Source of the DNA: Campylobacteraceae bacterium
GTDB taxonomy: Bacteria > Campylobacterota > Campylobacteria > Campylobacterales > Sulfurospirillaceae
Reading direction: 5' to 3'
DNA: 21,604 bases
NCBI GenBank assembly: GCA_019162915.1
Contig: JAFLKZ010000036.1
Span: forward strand, 1-21,604
Shown here: piece by piece, positions 1 to 7,888 of the stretch
Numbering within the stretch: the first letter of the stretch is position 1
Layout: every line of letters starts with the position of its first letter
Program-made: the position numbers and the translations under genes
The notes under the pieces: generated by a model
Told to the model about the DNA's origin: nothing
The model's input: only the letters and a program-made list of their open reading frames with translations
Database searches by the model: none

Positions 1-406
1 AGGGGTGAGGATGAAACTTCGTATTATGGAATGGCAAGCCTTTCTCAATACCGTAGTCATGCCTCGGAAATTTGATGCCGTTTTGATGGGTTGGTCATTA
101 GGATTAAAGCCTGATGCTTATAGTATTTGGCATAGTGAATCTATGAAAAAAGGTGGATTTAATTTTATAGGCTACCAAAATGTCGAGGTTGATAGACTCA
201 TTAAAGAGGCTGAAAAAGTAGTTGACCAAGAAAAATTCGATGCTATTTATAAAGAAATATTCGCAAAAATTGTGCACGATAATCCTTATCTTTTTTTAGT
301 GATTCCTAATTCTATTACCGTTATTAATAAAGATATTTCACCTGTTTCAACCTCTATTATAGGCGTTATGCATAATATGATTGATTGGATCAAACCAGAT
401 CTTTAA
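1..406 (+). CDS. ABC transporter substrate-binding protein, family 5, C-terminal part (5' end outside window)
   Basis: The reading frame is open from the left edge (GGG, GTG, AGG codons precede the first ATG), so this is the last ~134 residues of a longer protein. The sequence resembles the C-terminal lobe of family 5 periplasmic binding proteins (DppA/OppA/NikA type). It includes a stretch like 'FDAVLMGWSLGLKPDAYSIW' and then a region where these proteins list 'Y.N.EVD.LI..A'. Such proteins deliver peptides, nickel or similar ligands to an inner-membrane ABC permease. The ligand cannot be told from this end. An inverted repeat ACCAC/GTGGT (409-413, 425-429) lies just after the stop and could be a weak terminator. 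No permease genes follow, so the rest of the transporter must lie upstream or elsewhere. Confidence 0.85.
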   Translation, partial: GVRMKLRIMEWQAFLNTVVMPRKFDAVLMGWSLGLKPDAYSIWHSESMKKGGFNFIGYQNVEVDRLIKEAEKVVDQEKFDAIYKEIFAKIVHDNPYLFLVIPNSITVINKDISPVSTSIIGVMHNMIDWIKPDL

Positions 407-468
407 GAACCACTTTGATATTTTGTGGTACAATATGCGACAAAAATATAAATTTTAAAAGGATTAAA

Positions 469-1473
469 ATGAAAAAAATTTTATTTTCATTGGCCACTGT
501 TGCAACACTCATGTTTGCTAATACAGCAAATTATAATTATGAGGTTTCGCCAGTTATAGGTGGTATTTTGTCTGAGGGTAATTTAGATTTGGATAATCAA
601 TTAACGTATGGTTTGAGATTTGGTACCAATCTTGATAACACTATCTTTGACCAATTTGAATTAGGATACGATAGAGCATCTAATGTTGACTACAAAAATT
701 CTACACTAAGCACAGATTTTAATCGTTACTATGGCAATTTAATTAAAGAGTACAAGATGACCCCAGAGATGGCATTATATGCTTTAGTGGGCATTGGTTA
801 CGAAGATGTTAAAAATGAGCAATTTGAAAACAAAGATAGTATGTTTGGTCAATATGGTGGTGGTGTGAAGTATTGGGTTAATGATAGTTTTGCCCTTAAA
901 GCTGAAGTTCGTCATGCAATCAAAGTGCATGGTGGCGATAATAATTTATTGTATAGCTTAGGATTTACAGTTCCTTTTGATGCAAAAACAAAGCCAGTAG
1001 CTGCTCCAGTTATAAAACCAGTACCCGTGGTAGCACAAGTTGTTCTTGCGGATACCGATACTGATGGCGTATATGATGATAAAGACAAATGTCCCAATAC
1101 TCCAAAAGGTGCAGTAGTCGATGAGTTTGGTTGTACAAAAATTATCCGTTTACATGTAAAGTTTGATTTTGATAAAGCAATTATTAATGATGCTTATATG
1201 AAAGAAATCACTAAAGTGGCTGATTTTATGAAGCAAAATAGTGGCTATACGGTTGTTTTAGAAGGGCATACTGATTCAAAGGGAACGGATAAATATAATC
1301 AAGCACTTTCTGAGAAAAGAGCAAATGCAGTTTCTAAAGCTTTGACAAATCTAGGAATTCCTGCCCACAAAATCACTGTTGAGGGACATGGAGAGAGCAA
1401 ACCAATCGCTACAAACGATACAGAAGATGGACGTTTCGAGAATAGAAGAGTTGACGCTCGTTTTAATAAATAA
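469..1473 (+). CDS. OmpA family outer-membrane protein, CadF-like
   Basis: A 334-residue outer-membrane protein. The start at 469 is chosen because AAGGAT lies just upstream and the product then begins with a signal peptide (MKKILFSLATVATLMFA); the longer frame from 385 runs into the previous gene and has no signal. After the signal comes an eight-strand barrel region (about 20-180) and an alanine/proline/valine-rich linker. A thrombospondin-3-like calcium repeat follows (about 195-214, DTDTDGVYDDKDKCPNTPKG) with the paired cysteine typical of OprF-type proteins. The C-terminal OmpA peptidoglycan-binding domain has GHTD at 266-269 and NRRVD at about 325-329. The barrel and tail resemble Campylobacter CadF, a fibronectin-binding adhesin. 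In a free-living relative a structural role, tethering outer membrane to peptidoglycan, is more likely. A possible -10 (TACAAT, 429-434) precedes it. MscS follows after 15 bases. Confidence 0.92.
   Translation: MKKILFSLATVATLMFANTANYNYEVSPVIGGILSEGNLDLDNQLTYGLRFGTNLDNTIFDQFELGYDRASNVDYKNSTLSTDFNRYYGNLIKEYKMTPEMALYALVGIGYEDVKNEQFENKDSMFGQYGGGVKYWVNDSFALKAEVRHAIKVHGGDNNLLYSLGFTVPFDAKTKPVAAPVIKPVPVVAQVVLADTDTDGVYDDKDKCPNTPKGAVVDEFGCTKIIRLHVKFDFDKAIINDAYMKEITKVADFMKQNSGYTVVLEGHTDSKGTDKYNQALSEKRANAVSKALTNLGIPAHKITVEGHGESKPIATNDTEDGRFENRRVDARFNK
1150..1159. repeat. TTACATGTAA palindrome, copy 1 (in OmpA gene)
   Basis: Exact copy, extended to TTTACATGTAAA. In frame as TTA CAT GTA (Leu-His-Val, residues 228-230). 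Confidence 0.9.
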
Positions 1474-1488
1474 GTAAGGAAGAAAAAT

Positions 1489-2292
1489 ATGGAATTTAGC
1501 TGGGACGTAGTTATAAAGTTTTTTACCCTCTATGGTATCAACGCTATTGTTTCTTTATTGATATTTTTCATAGGGAAAAAACTCGCTTCTATTTTTACTG
1601 CTCTTGTTGCCAAAGGTATGAGAAAATCAAAAATAGATGAGACTATTACCAGTTTTTTTTCAAATGTTATTTATGGCGGCCTCTTGGTCGTCATTATTTT
1701 GGCCGCACTTAGCCATTTAGGTATCAATACAACTTCATTTATCGCCGTTTTAGGAACAGCTGGTCTTGCGATAGGCTTGGCGTTACAAGGAACACTCTCT
1801 AACGTTGGAGCAGGTGTTTTACTCGTATTTTTTAGACCTTTTAAGATAGGTCATTCTGTACAAATAGCAGGAGAAAATGGTACCGTTGAAGAAGTAAACC
1901 TTTTTAGTGTTATTTTGAAAACAGGTGACAATAAACAGATAATTATCCCTAATTCCGCGGTAATCGCCAAAAATATTACTAATTTTTCAGCTAAAGAGAC
2001 CAGAAGAGTTGATATGATTTTCAATATTGGCTATGAAGATAATCTTAAGCTTGCTAAAGAAATTCTTCAAGAGATTGCTAACAAAGAAGATAAAGTTTTA
2101 AATGAGCCAGCGCCTTTTGTAGCGGTCAATGAGCTAGCAGAAACAAGTGTTCGACTTATCGTTCGTGTTTGGGTTAAAAATGATGATTATGCCAGTGTTA
2201 ATTTTGAGATTGTTGAAAAAGTTAAACTTGCTTTTGATGAAAATAAAATTAGCATTCCTCATTCACAAATTCAACTTTCCAACATAAAGTAA
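1489..2292 (+). CDS. Small-conductance mechanosensitive channel, MscS family
   Basis: A 267-residue inner-membrane channel that opens on hypo-osmotic shock to release solutes. Three membrane helices fit at about 12-37, 61-78 and 82-115. The third carries the MscS pore signature with small residues spaced along it (AVLGTAGLAIGLALQGTLSN, then VGAGVLLVFFRPF). A soluble beta domain follows (about 117-175, with the IPNS motif) and then an alpha/beta C-terminal domain. The length is close to E. coli MscS (286). It has an AAGGAAG ribosome site and lies 15 bases after the OmpA gene, so co-transcription of two envelope genes is likely. Its stop is 4 bases from the stop of the convergent DUF4197 gene. 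Confidence 0.95.
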   Translation: MEFSWDVVIKFFTLYGINAIVSLLIFFIGKKLASIFTALVAKGMRKSKIDETITSFFSNVIYGGLLVVIILAALSHLGINTTSFIAVLGTAGLAIGLALQGTLSNVGAGVLLVFFRPFKIGHSVQIAGENGTVEEVNLFSVILKTGDNKQIIIPNSAVIAKNITNFSAKETRRVDMIFNIGYEDNLKLAKEILQEIANKEDKVLNEPAPFVAVNELAETSVRLIVRVWVKNDDYASVNFEIVEKVKLAFDENKISIPHSQIQLSNIK

Positions 2293-2296
2293 TAGA

Positions 2297-3094
2297 CTAT
2301 TTACTAAATATATCTTGTATGGTTTTACTACCACTACTGAGGGGATTGCTTCTTAGAGCTTTTTCCTTTTCACCTATCATGTAAAATAGCCCATCAAGTG
2401 TTTTTCTAGCGATATACTCTTCAATATCTTCATCATTACTTGGTAAATATGAATCAGCTCCAATAGATTTTGCGATAGAAGAAGCTTGTCCTAAAAGTTG
2501 ATTATTGGAACTTGATGTTTGATTGCTTTTTGCAAAACTACTCAAACTTTGGTATGAAGACATGACTTTGCTCTCTTTTGAACTTTCTTTAATAATAGGC
2601 ATAATAGCTGTAAGAAGTTGCTTGCTTGATTTTTCTTGAAAGTAAGTAGTAGCAGCAGTGTCCTTGCCATTGATGATAGATTTTGCATCTTCCATACTCA
2701 TACGCGAAATGGTATCACTTAAAATAGAAGCAGTTTTGGGTACGGCTTTGGAAGCCGCGGTATTCATGGTTTGCACCAAATCATCAACATAGGCTTTTCC
2801 TCCTACTTTTTCTGCAACACTTGCCACGGTTTGCATAGAAGAAGGCAGTGGAATTTTGACACTTTTATTATTTAAAAATCCACCTTCTTTTCCTAATAAG
2901 GATACCGCTTGATTGACACCTAATCCTAATGTTTCTTTCAGTCCCTTAGAAGCGTAATCTTGAGTGATACCGGTCTGTTTTGAAGATTCTTTAGGTGTTG
3001 TTTGCGTGGTTGAATCAACGATGGTCCCTAGTGTATTTTGCCAACTTGCACACAGTACAAGCGGTGCTAAAACAATGAGCGTTTTTTTGAACAT
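2297..3094 (-). CDS. DUF4197 domain protein, exported
   Basis: A 265-residue protein of the DUF4197 family, recognised from its overall pattern (GLKETLGLGVNQAVSLLGK, then a long helical region, then LDGLFYMIGEKEKALRSNP near the C-terminus). The function of the family is unknown. I place the start at 3094, where AAGGAT stands 8 bases upstream and the product begins with a signal sequence (MFKKTLIVLAPLVLCASW). The longer frame to 3202 would put an uncharged odd leader before the signal and cross the divergent promoter region. A cysteine follows LVL, but leucine at -1 does not fit a lipobox, so a soluble periplasmic protein is more likely than a lipoprotein. It is divergent from the HAD gene and convergent with mscS. 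Confidence 0.8.
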   Translation of the reverse strand: MFKKTLIVLAPLVLCASWQNTLGTIVDSTTQTTPKESSKQTGITQDYASKGLKETLGLGVNQAVSLLGKEGGFLNNKSVKIPLPSSMQTVASVAEKVGGKAYVDDLVQTMNTAASKAVPKTASILSDTISRMSMEDAKSIINGKDTAATTYFQEKSSKQLLTAIMPIIKESSKESKVMSSYQSLSSFAKSNQTSSSNNQLLGQASSIAKSIGADSYLPSNDEDIEEYIARKTLDGLFYMIGEKEKALRSNPLSSGSKTIQDIFSK

Positions 3095-3120
3095 ACATAT
3101 CCTTTTTAATTTACTCCTTG

Positions 3121-3126
3121 TATAAT
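3121..3126 (+). promoter_or_regulatory. -10 box for the HAD phosphatase gene
   Basis: A consensus TATAAT preceded by TTG lies 42 bases before the HAD start, with a T-rich stretch upstream as is usual in Campylobacterota promoters, which rarely have a clear -35. The predicted transcription start falls at or next to the TTACATGTAA palindrome at 3133. The box sits in a short palindrome (GTATAATAC) and could also serve the divergent DUF4197 gene. Confidence 0.5.
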
Positions 3127-3132
3127 ACATCC

Positions 3133-3142
3133 TTACATGTAA
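3133..3142. repeat. TTACATGTAA palindrome, copy 2 (divergent intergenic)
   Basis: Exact copy between the DUF4197 and HAD genes, at the predicted transcription start of the HAD gene. Confidence 0.9.
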
Positions 3143-3168
3143 ATATAAAATAAAGCGTAGGGTATAAA

Positions 3169-3804
3169 ATGAAAACAATTCTTTTTGATTTAGATGGCAC
3201 ACTGATAGATTCTACCGATGCGATATTGGAGAGTTTTGGTGTTGCTTACGATACATTTGCGCGCACTTCTCCTGATGATGATGCCATAAAAAAACTCATA
3301 GGCCATCCCCTTGACATGATGTTTTCTATGTTGGGGGTCAGTTTATCCGAAGTTAACTCTTATGTTTTAGCCTATAAAGAACATTATAGAATCATCTCTC
3401 GCAAAAAAACTTCTCTTTTACCTCTGGGGTTAGAAGCGATTAAAGCGGCTTCAAAGATAGCAACACTGGGAATTGTGACAACAAAAACGGCACGATATTC
3501 TGAAGAATTACTTGAGCACATGGGGGTGATGCATTATTTTGAAGTATTGATAGGACGAGAATCTGTTCAATTTCCAAAGCCTCATCCTGAGCCGATTTTG
3601 AAAGCGTTAGACTATCTAAAAGCAGATCCTTCTCAAGCATGGATGATAGGAGATACACCTATGGATCTCATTTGTGCCAAAGAAGCAGGTGTTCAAAGTG
3701 TCGGTGTGCTATGTGGATATAGTACCAAAGTAGAGTTAGCACCGCATACCCAACATATTGTCAATGACGCATTTGAAGCTGTAAAAATAATATCGCATAG
3801 CTAA
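3169..3804 (+). CDS. HAD-superfamily phosphatase, phosphoglycolate phosphatase-like
   Basis: A 211-residue soluble hydrolase of the haloacid dehalogenase superfamily. Motif I is DLDGTLIDS at residues 7-15 (nucleophile D7, acid/base D9), followed by an alpha-helical cap. Motif II is TTK at about 103-105, motif III is the K of FPKPHPEP at about 139, and motif IV is GDTPMD at about 161-166. This arrangement fits Gph/PgmB-like enzymes, which remove phosphate from small metabolites such as 2-phosphoglycolate. The exact substrate cannot be read from the sequence. It stands alone on the plus strand and is followed by the long regulatory gap before the PFOR gene. Confidence 0.9.
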   Translation: MKTILFDLDGTLIDSTDAILESFGVAYDTFARTSPDDDAIKKLIGHPLDMMFSMLGVSLSEVNSYVLAYKEHYRIISRKKTSLLPLGLEAIKAASKIATLGIVTTKTARYSEELLEHMGVMHYFEVLIGRESVQFPKPHPEPILKALDYLKADPSQAWMIGDTPMDLICAKEAGVQSVGVLCGYSTKVELAPHTQHIVNDAFEAVKIISHS

Positions 3805-3814
3805 AAATACCATC

Positions 3815-3839
3815 ATGATAATTGTTATGTAATTATCAT
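3815..3839. promoter_or_regulatory. Fur-box-like dyad / possible terminator upstream of PFOR
   Basis: A perfect inverted repeat with 9-base arms (ATGATAATT, 3815-3823; AATTATCAT, 3831-3839) around GTTATGT. Read as protein-binding DNA, it contains two overlapping matches to the 7-1-7 Fur pattern TGATAATnATTATCA, the right half of the second being exact. Read as RNA, it is an AT-only stem followed by a run of T (3839-3847), which could end HAD transcription. Either reading is possible, and both may apply. Iron control would suit the three-cluster iron-sulfur enzyme downstream. The rest of the gap (3848-3992) shows only weak promoter candidates, for example TAGAAT at 3935-3940. Confidence 0.45.
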
Positions 3840-3992
3840 TTTTTTTTACTATCATTCCTTTCATTGTTTAGTTAAACTTTGATTAAATAACTTATTCTAA
3901 AGTTCTATTTATGAGTTATTAAGAGAATGCTAAGTAGAATAAAAATAGTCATAAGTCAAAACTAATGAAAAAAATAAAATAAGGGGAATTTA

Positions 3993-6900
3993 ATGGCTAA
4001 AGTTATGAAAACCATGGACGGTAATGAGGCTGCTGCATACGCATCTTACGCTTTTACCGAAGTTGCTGGTATTTACCCAATCACACCTTCTTCACCGATG
4101 GCAGATTTTACTGATATTTGGGCTAGTCAGGGCAAGAAAAACCTATTTGGTATGCCTGTTAAAGTTGTTGAGATGCAAAGTGAAGGCGGCGCTGCTGGAA
4201 CGGTTCATGGATCACTCCAAGCAGGAGCTTTAACAACGACTTATACCGCTTCTCAAGGGCTATTGCTCAAAATACCAAATATGTACAAAATTGCAGGACA
4301 ATTACTTCCTAGCGTTATTCACGTTAGTGCTAGAACACTGGCAACGCATGCACTTTCTATCTTTGGTGATCATCAAGATGTTTATGCAGCACGCCAAACA
4401 GGTTACGCGATGCTTTCAGCTGGTTCAGTTCAAGAAGTTATGGATTTAGCAGGTGTTGCACACCTTAGTGCGATAAGAGGAAGAGTTCCTTTTATGCATT
4501 TCTTTGATGGTTTTAGAACATCACATGAGATTCAAAAAATTGAATTGATCGATTACTCAGTATTTGACAGGTTATTAGATAAAGTAGCTGTTCAAACATT
4601 TAGAGATGAAGCCTTAAATCCAGAACATCCAAAAACTCGTGGTACTGCTCAAAATGATGACATTTATTTCCAAGGCAGAGAAGCACAAAATAAATTTTAC
4701 GATGCATTACCAGATATCGTAGCCCATTATATGTCTGAGATATCTAAAGAAACTGGACGAGAGTATAAGCCTTTTACATACTACGGTGCTCCTGATGCTG
4801 AGAGAATTGTTGTTGCTATGGGTTCAGTTACTGAGTGTCTTAAAGAAACTATTGATTATTTAAGAAGTAAAGGTGAAAAAGTCGGTCTTGTTACTCCACA
4901 CCTTTATAGACCATTTAGTGTTAAATATCTTATGGATGTTATGCCTGAATCAGTTAAAAAAATAGCTGTTTTAGATCGTACTAAAGAAGCTGGTTCTATC
5001 GGTGAGCCATTGTATCTAGATATGAGAGCAGTATTTTACGGACAAGCAAATGCTCCTATTATCGTAGGTGGACGTTTTGGTCTTTCATCAAAAGATGTTG
5101 ATCCAGCTCAAATGTTAGCAGTATTTAAAAACCTAGAATTAGCAGACCCTAAAAATGACTTTACTGTCGGTATCGTTGATGACGTTACTTTCAAATCACT
5201 TGACGTTAAAGAGAAAATGAGTTTAGGCGATAAAGATACTAAAGAATGTTTATTTTATGGACTAGGTGCTGATGGTACTGTTGGTGCTAACAAAAGTTCA
5301 ATTAAAATTATTGGTGATGAGACAGATCTTTATGCACAAGCTTATTTTGCGTATGATTCTAAAAAATCAGGTGGATTTACCCGTTCTCACTTAAGATTTG
5401 GAAAACAACCGATTCGTTCAACTTACCTTGTATCAAATCCTCATTTTGTAGCCTGTTCTGTTGCTGCCTATTTGGAATTATATGATGTAATAGATGGTAT
5501 TAGAGAGCATGGAACATTTTTACTTAACTCAATTTGGGATCCAGAAGAGACAGTTAAAAGAATTCCTAATCGTGTTAAAAAAATCTTAGCTAACAAAAAA
5601 GTAAACTTTTACATTATTAATGCCACTAAATTAGCACGTGATATCGGTTTGGGTAATAGAAGCAATACTATTATGCAATCAGCATTCTTTAAACTTGCCG
5701 AAATTATTGATTTTGAAGAAGCACAAGCATTTATGAAAAAACAAGCGTACAAATCTTATCACAAAAAAGGTGACCAGATTGTTGAGCTTAACTATAAAGC
5801 GATTGATGTTGGAGCCAATGGACTTATTAAAGTTGAAGTGGACCCATCTTGGGTAAACTTGGCAGATGACGTTAAAAAAGACGAAGTCAAATACCTAGGT
5901 ACTGATTTTGTTGAAAAAATTGCGAAACCTATCAATGCTGCACGTGGTGATACACTTCCTGTTTCTGTTTTCAAAGGTTATGAAGATGGTACATTTGAGC
6001 ATGGAACAACTGAATACGAAAAAAGAGGAATCGGTGTTATGGTTCCTAAGTGGATTGAAGAAAACTGTATCCAATGTAATCAGTGTGTATTTGTTTGTCC
6101 TCACGCGGTTATTCGTCCTTTCCTTATCAATGATGCAGAATTTGCAGATGCGCCACAAGGTGTAAAAACACACGCACTTGAAGCCAAAGGTAAAGAACTT
6201 AAAGGTCTTAAATACAAAATTCAAGTTTCTGCCCTTGATTGTACAGGTTGTGATTTATGTGTTGAGGCTTGTCCTACCAAAGAAAAATCACTTGTTATGG
6301 TTCCACTTCAAGAGAGTCTTGATGATGGCGAGCAAGATAATGCAGATTACCTATTTAAAAAAGTTACGTATAAAGATGATATTCTTTCTAAAAATACGCT
6401 CAAAGGTGCGCAATTCGCAAAACCTCTCTTTGAATTCCATGCAGCGTGTCCAGGTTGTGGAGAGACTCCATATATCACACTAGCAACGAGATTATTTGGT
6501 GAGAGTATGATGATTGCTAATGCTACTGGATGTTCTTCTATCTATGGTGGTTCAGCTCCATCAACTCCTTACCGCAAAAATGACAAAGGTTTTGGTCCAG
6601 CTTGGGCAAATTCACTTTTTGAAGATAATGCTGAATTTGGTCTAGGTATGCACGTAGCCAATGAAACTATGCGTAGTCGTATCGAAAATACCATGATTAA
6701 TGCAATCGAAAAAGCGCCAAATGCTATTGCAGCGTTGTATAAAGATTGGTTAGAATTTAAAGGTGATAGACTAAAAAGTGCTGAGATTAGAGACTTATTA
6801 GTTCCACAATTACAAGCAAACCCTACTGCTGCTGGTGCAGAAGTAATTTTAAGTCTAAAACAGTATATCGCTAAAAAATCACAATGGATTTTTGGTGGAG

Positions 6901-7553
6901 ATGGTTGGGCTTATGATATCGGTTATGGTGGACTTGACCATGTTATCGCAAGTGGCGAAGATGTTAATATCTTAGTGCTTGATACAGAAGTTTACTCAAA
7001 CACTGGTGGACAAAGTTCAAAATCTTCTCGTGCTGGTTCAATAGCTCAATTTACAGCAGCTGGAAAACCAAGCCAAAAGAAAGACTTAGGTTACATCGCG
7101 ATGACTTACGGTAATGTTTTTGTTGCTCAAATCAACTCTAATGCCTCTGCGGCACAAACGATTAAAGCATTCGAAGCAGCTGAAGCGTTTGAGGGAACTT
7201 CATTGATTATCGCTTATTCTCCATGTATTGCACATGGTATTAAAGGTGGTATGGGTCATTCTGGAACTCAAGGTGAGCTTGCAACTAAATGTGGTTACTG
7301 GCCAATTTATATCTATGATCCTCGTCTTGAAGCTGAGGGAAAAAATCCTGTTAAAATTACAGGCAAAGAGCCTGATTGGTCATTGTATGAGGCATTCTTG
7401 ATGAACGAAGTTCGTTATGCTTCATTGAAAAAATCAAACCCTGAACATGCGCAAGCATTGTTTGACCATAACAAGAAAGATGCACAAAGAAGATGGAGAC
7501 AATTAAATCGTCTTGCAAATGCAGATTTTTCTAACGAAGTTGTAGAAGGATAA
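3993..7553 (+). CDS. nifJ: Pyruvate:ferredoxin (flavodoxin) oxidoreductase, single-chain
   Basis: A 1186-residue cytoplasmic enzyme that converts pyruvate and CoA to acetyl-CoA and CO2 (or the reverse), passing electrons to ferredoxin or flavodoxin. N-terminal residues important in the Desulfovibrio africanus enzyme are in place: T31 in YPITP, E64 in QSEGG, R114 in SART. Two ferredoxin-type 4Fe-4S motifs start at C692 (CIQCNQCVFVCP) and C750 (CTGCDLCVEACP). The ligands of the proximal cluster are C819 and C822 (CPGC), C847 (GCSS) and C1078 (SPCIAHG). The thiamine diphosphate/Mg site is GGDGWAYDIG (968-977) with SNTGGQ further on. The length matches the one-chain homodimeric form rather than the split porABCD form. 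The ribosome site is AGGGGAA. It is transcribed alone, with a strong terminator behind. Confidence 0.98.
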   Translation: MAKVMKTMDGNEAAAYASYAFTEVAGIYPITPSSPMADFTDIWASQGKKNLFGMPVKVVEMQSEGGAAGTVHGSLQAGALTTTYTASQGLLLKIPNMYKIAGQLLPSVIHVSARTLATHALSIFGDHQDVYAARQTGYAMLSAGSVQEVMDLAGVAHLSAIRGRVPFMHFFDGFRTSHEIQKIELIDYSVFDRLLDKVAVQTFRDEALNPEHPKTRGTAQNDDIYFQGREAQNKFYDALPDIVAHYMSEISKETGREYKPFTYYGAPDAERIVVAMGSVTECLKETIDYLRSKGEKVGLVTPHLYRPFSVKYLMDVMPESVKKIAVLDRTKEAGSIGEPLYLDMRAVFYGQANAPIIVGGRFGLSSKDVDPAQMLAVFKNLELADPKNDFTVGIVDDVTFKSLDVKEKMSLGDKDTKECLFYGLGADGTVGANKSSIKIIGDETDLYAQAYFAYDSKKSGGFTRSHLRFGKQPIRSTYLVSNPHFVACSVAAYLELYDVIDGIREHGTFLLNSIWDPEETVKRIPNRVKKILANKKVNFYIINATKLARDIGLGNRSNTIMQSAFFKLAEIIDFEEAQAFMKKQAYKSYHKKGDQIVELNYKAIDVGANGLIKVEVDPSWVNLADDVKKDEVKYLGTDFVEKIAKPINAARGDTLPVSVFKGYEDGTFEHGTTEYEKRGIGVMVPKWIEENCIQCNQCVFVCPHAVIRPFLINDAEFADAPQGVKTHALEAKGKELKGLKYKIQVSALDCTGCDLCVEACPTKEKSLVMVPLQESLDDGEQDNADYLFKKVTYKDDILSKNTLKGAQFAKPLFEFHAACPGCGETPYITLATRLFGESMMIANATGCSSIYGGSAPSTPYRKNDKGFGPAWANSLFEDNAEFGLGMHVANETMRSRIENTMINAIEKAPNAIAALYKDWLEFKGDRLKSAEIRDLLVPQLQANPTAAGAEVILSLKQYIAKKSQWIFGGDGWAYDIGYGGLDHVIASGEDVNILVLDTEVYSNTGGQSSKSSRAGSIAQFTAAGKPSQKKDLGYIAMTYGNVFVAQINSNASAAQTIKAFEAAEAFEGTSLIIAYSPCIAHGIKGGMGHSGTQGELATKCGYWPIYIYDPRLEAEGKNPVKITGKEPDWSLYEAFLMNEVRYASLKKSNPEHAQALFDHNKKDAQRRWRQLNRLANADFSNEVVEG

Positions 7554-7585
7554 AATTAGGGGCTTAGGCTCCTCATTGATAGTTC

Positions 7586-7625
7586 AAGGAGAGTGAAGAA
7601 TTTTTCTTCACTCTCCTTTTTTTAG
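7586..7625 (+). terminator. Rho-independent terminator of the PFOR gene
   Basis: A perfect 15-base stem (AAGGAGAGTGAAGAA at 7586-7600 with TTCTTCACTCTCCTT at 7604-7618) around a three-base TTT loop, followed by a T run into 7624. It lies 32 bases after the PFOR stop and just before the end of the convergent zinc-ribbon gene. On the minus strand the stem is not followed by a T run, so it mainly serves PFOR. Confidence 0.9.
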
Positions 7626-7820
7626 TTACTTTTGTAACTCTGCTTGAACTGTTGCGTTTGATTTGACTACATCACCACTACCATGAATGATATGAGGAAT
7701 ACAGCCCGTACATACATGAATATCTTCACCATTTTTAACTGCTTTAATAAATACAGCACCATTTTCTTTATCGCTTGACTTTAAACATACATTACATACT
7801 TGAACATTGTTGATTTCCAT
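7626..7820 (-). CDS. Small zinc-ribbon-like protein, unknown function
   Basis: A 64-residue protein with two CxxC pairs (C9/C12 in VCNVC and C37/C40 in VCTGC) separated by 24 residues. This layout fits a single zinc ribbon or rubredoxin-like knuckle. His43 and His46 follow the second pair. It has a good ribosome site (AAGGAG, 6-7 bases before ATG) and its own promoter, so it is a real gene. I do not recognise a named family. A zinc-bound regulator, an RNA-polymerase or ribosome accessory factor, or a redox/metal-handling protein are all possible. Confidence 0.75.
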   Translation of the reverse strand: MEINNVQVCNVCLKSSDKENGAVFIKAVKNGEDIHVCTGCIPHIIHGSGDVVKSNATVQAELQK

Positions 7821-7843
7821 TTTTTCTCCTTGAATTTTGGCGT

Positions 7844-7849
7844 ATTATA
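7844..7849 (-). promoter_or_regulatory. -10 box for the zinc-ribbon gene
   Basis: On the minus strand a consensus TATAAT follows a T-rich run (TTTTTTTTGAC), which is the usual look of a strong Campylobacterota housekeeping promoter. It is 24 bases from the start codon, giving a short leader. It shows the gene is transcribed separately from the lipoprotein gene upstream. Confidence 0.65.
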
Positions 7850-7888
7850 GTCAAAAAAAAGTAGAAAAAGGTTGAGGTAAATCAAGAA

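Noticed and set aside
385..468. Upstream extension of the OmpA protein
   Set aside because: It overlaps the previous gene, has no ribosome site and would bury the signal peptide; the ATG at 469 has AAGGAT.
3095..3202. Upstream extension of the DUF4197 protein
   Set aside because: It would cover the divergent promoter and the HAD start and displace the signal peptide; the ATG at 3094 has AAGGAT.
5792..6483. Overlapping open frames on both strands inside the PFOR gene
   Set aside because: They lie within a fully supported 1186-residue enzyme, lack ribosome sites and have biased, non-protein-like composition; they are shadows of PFOR codons.
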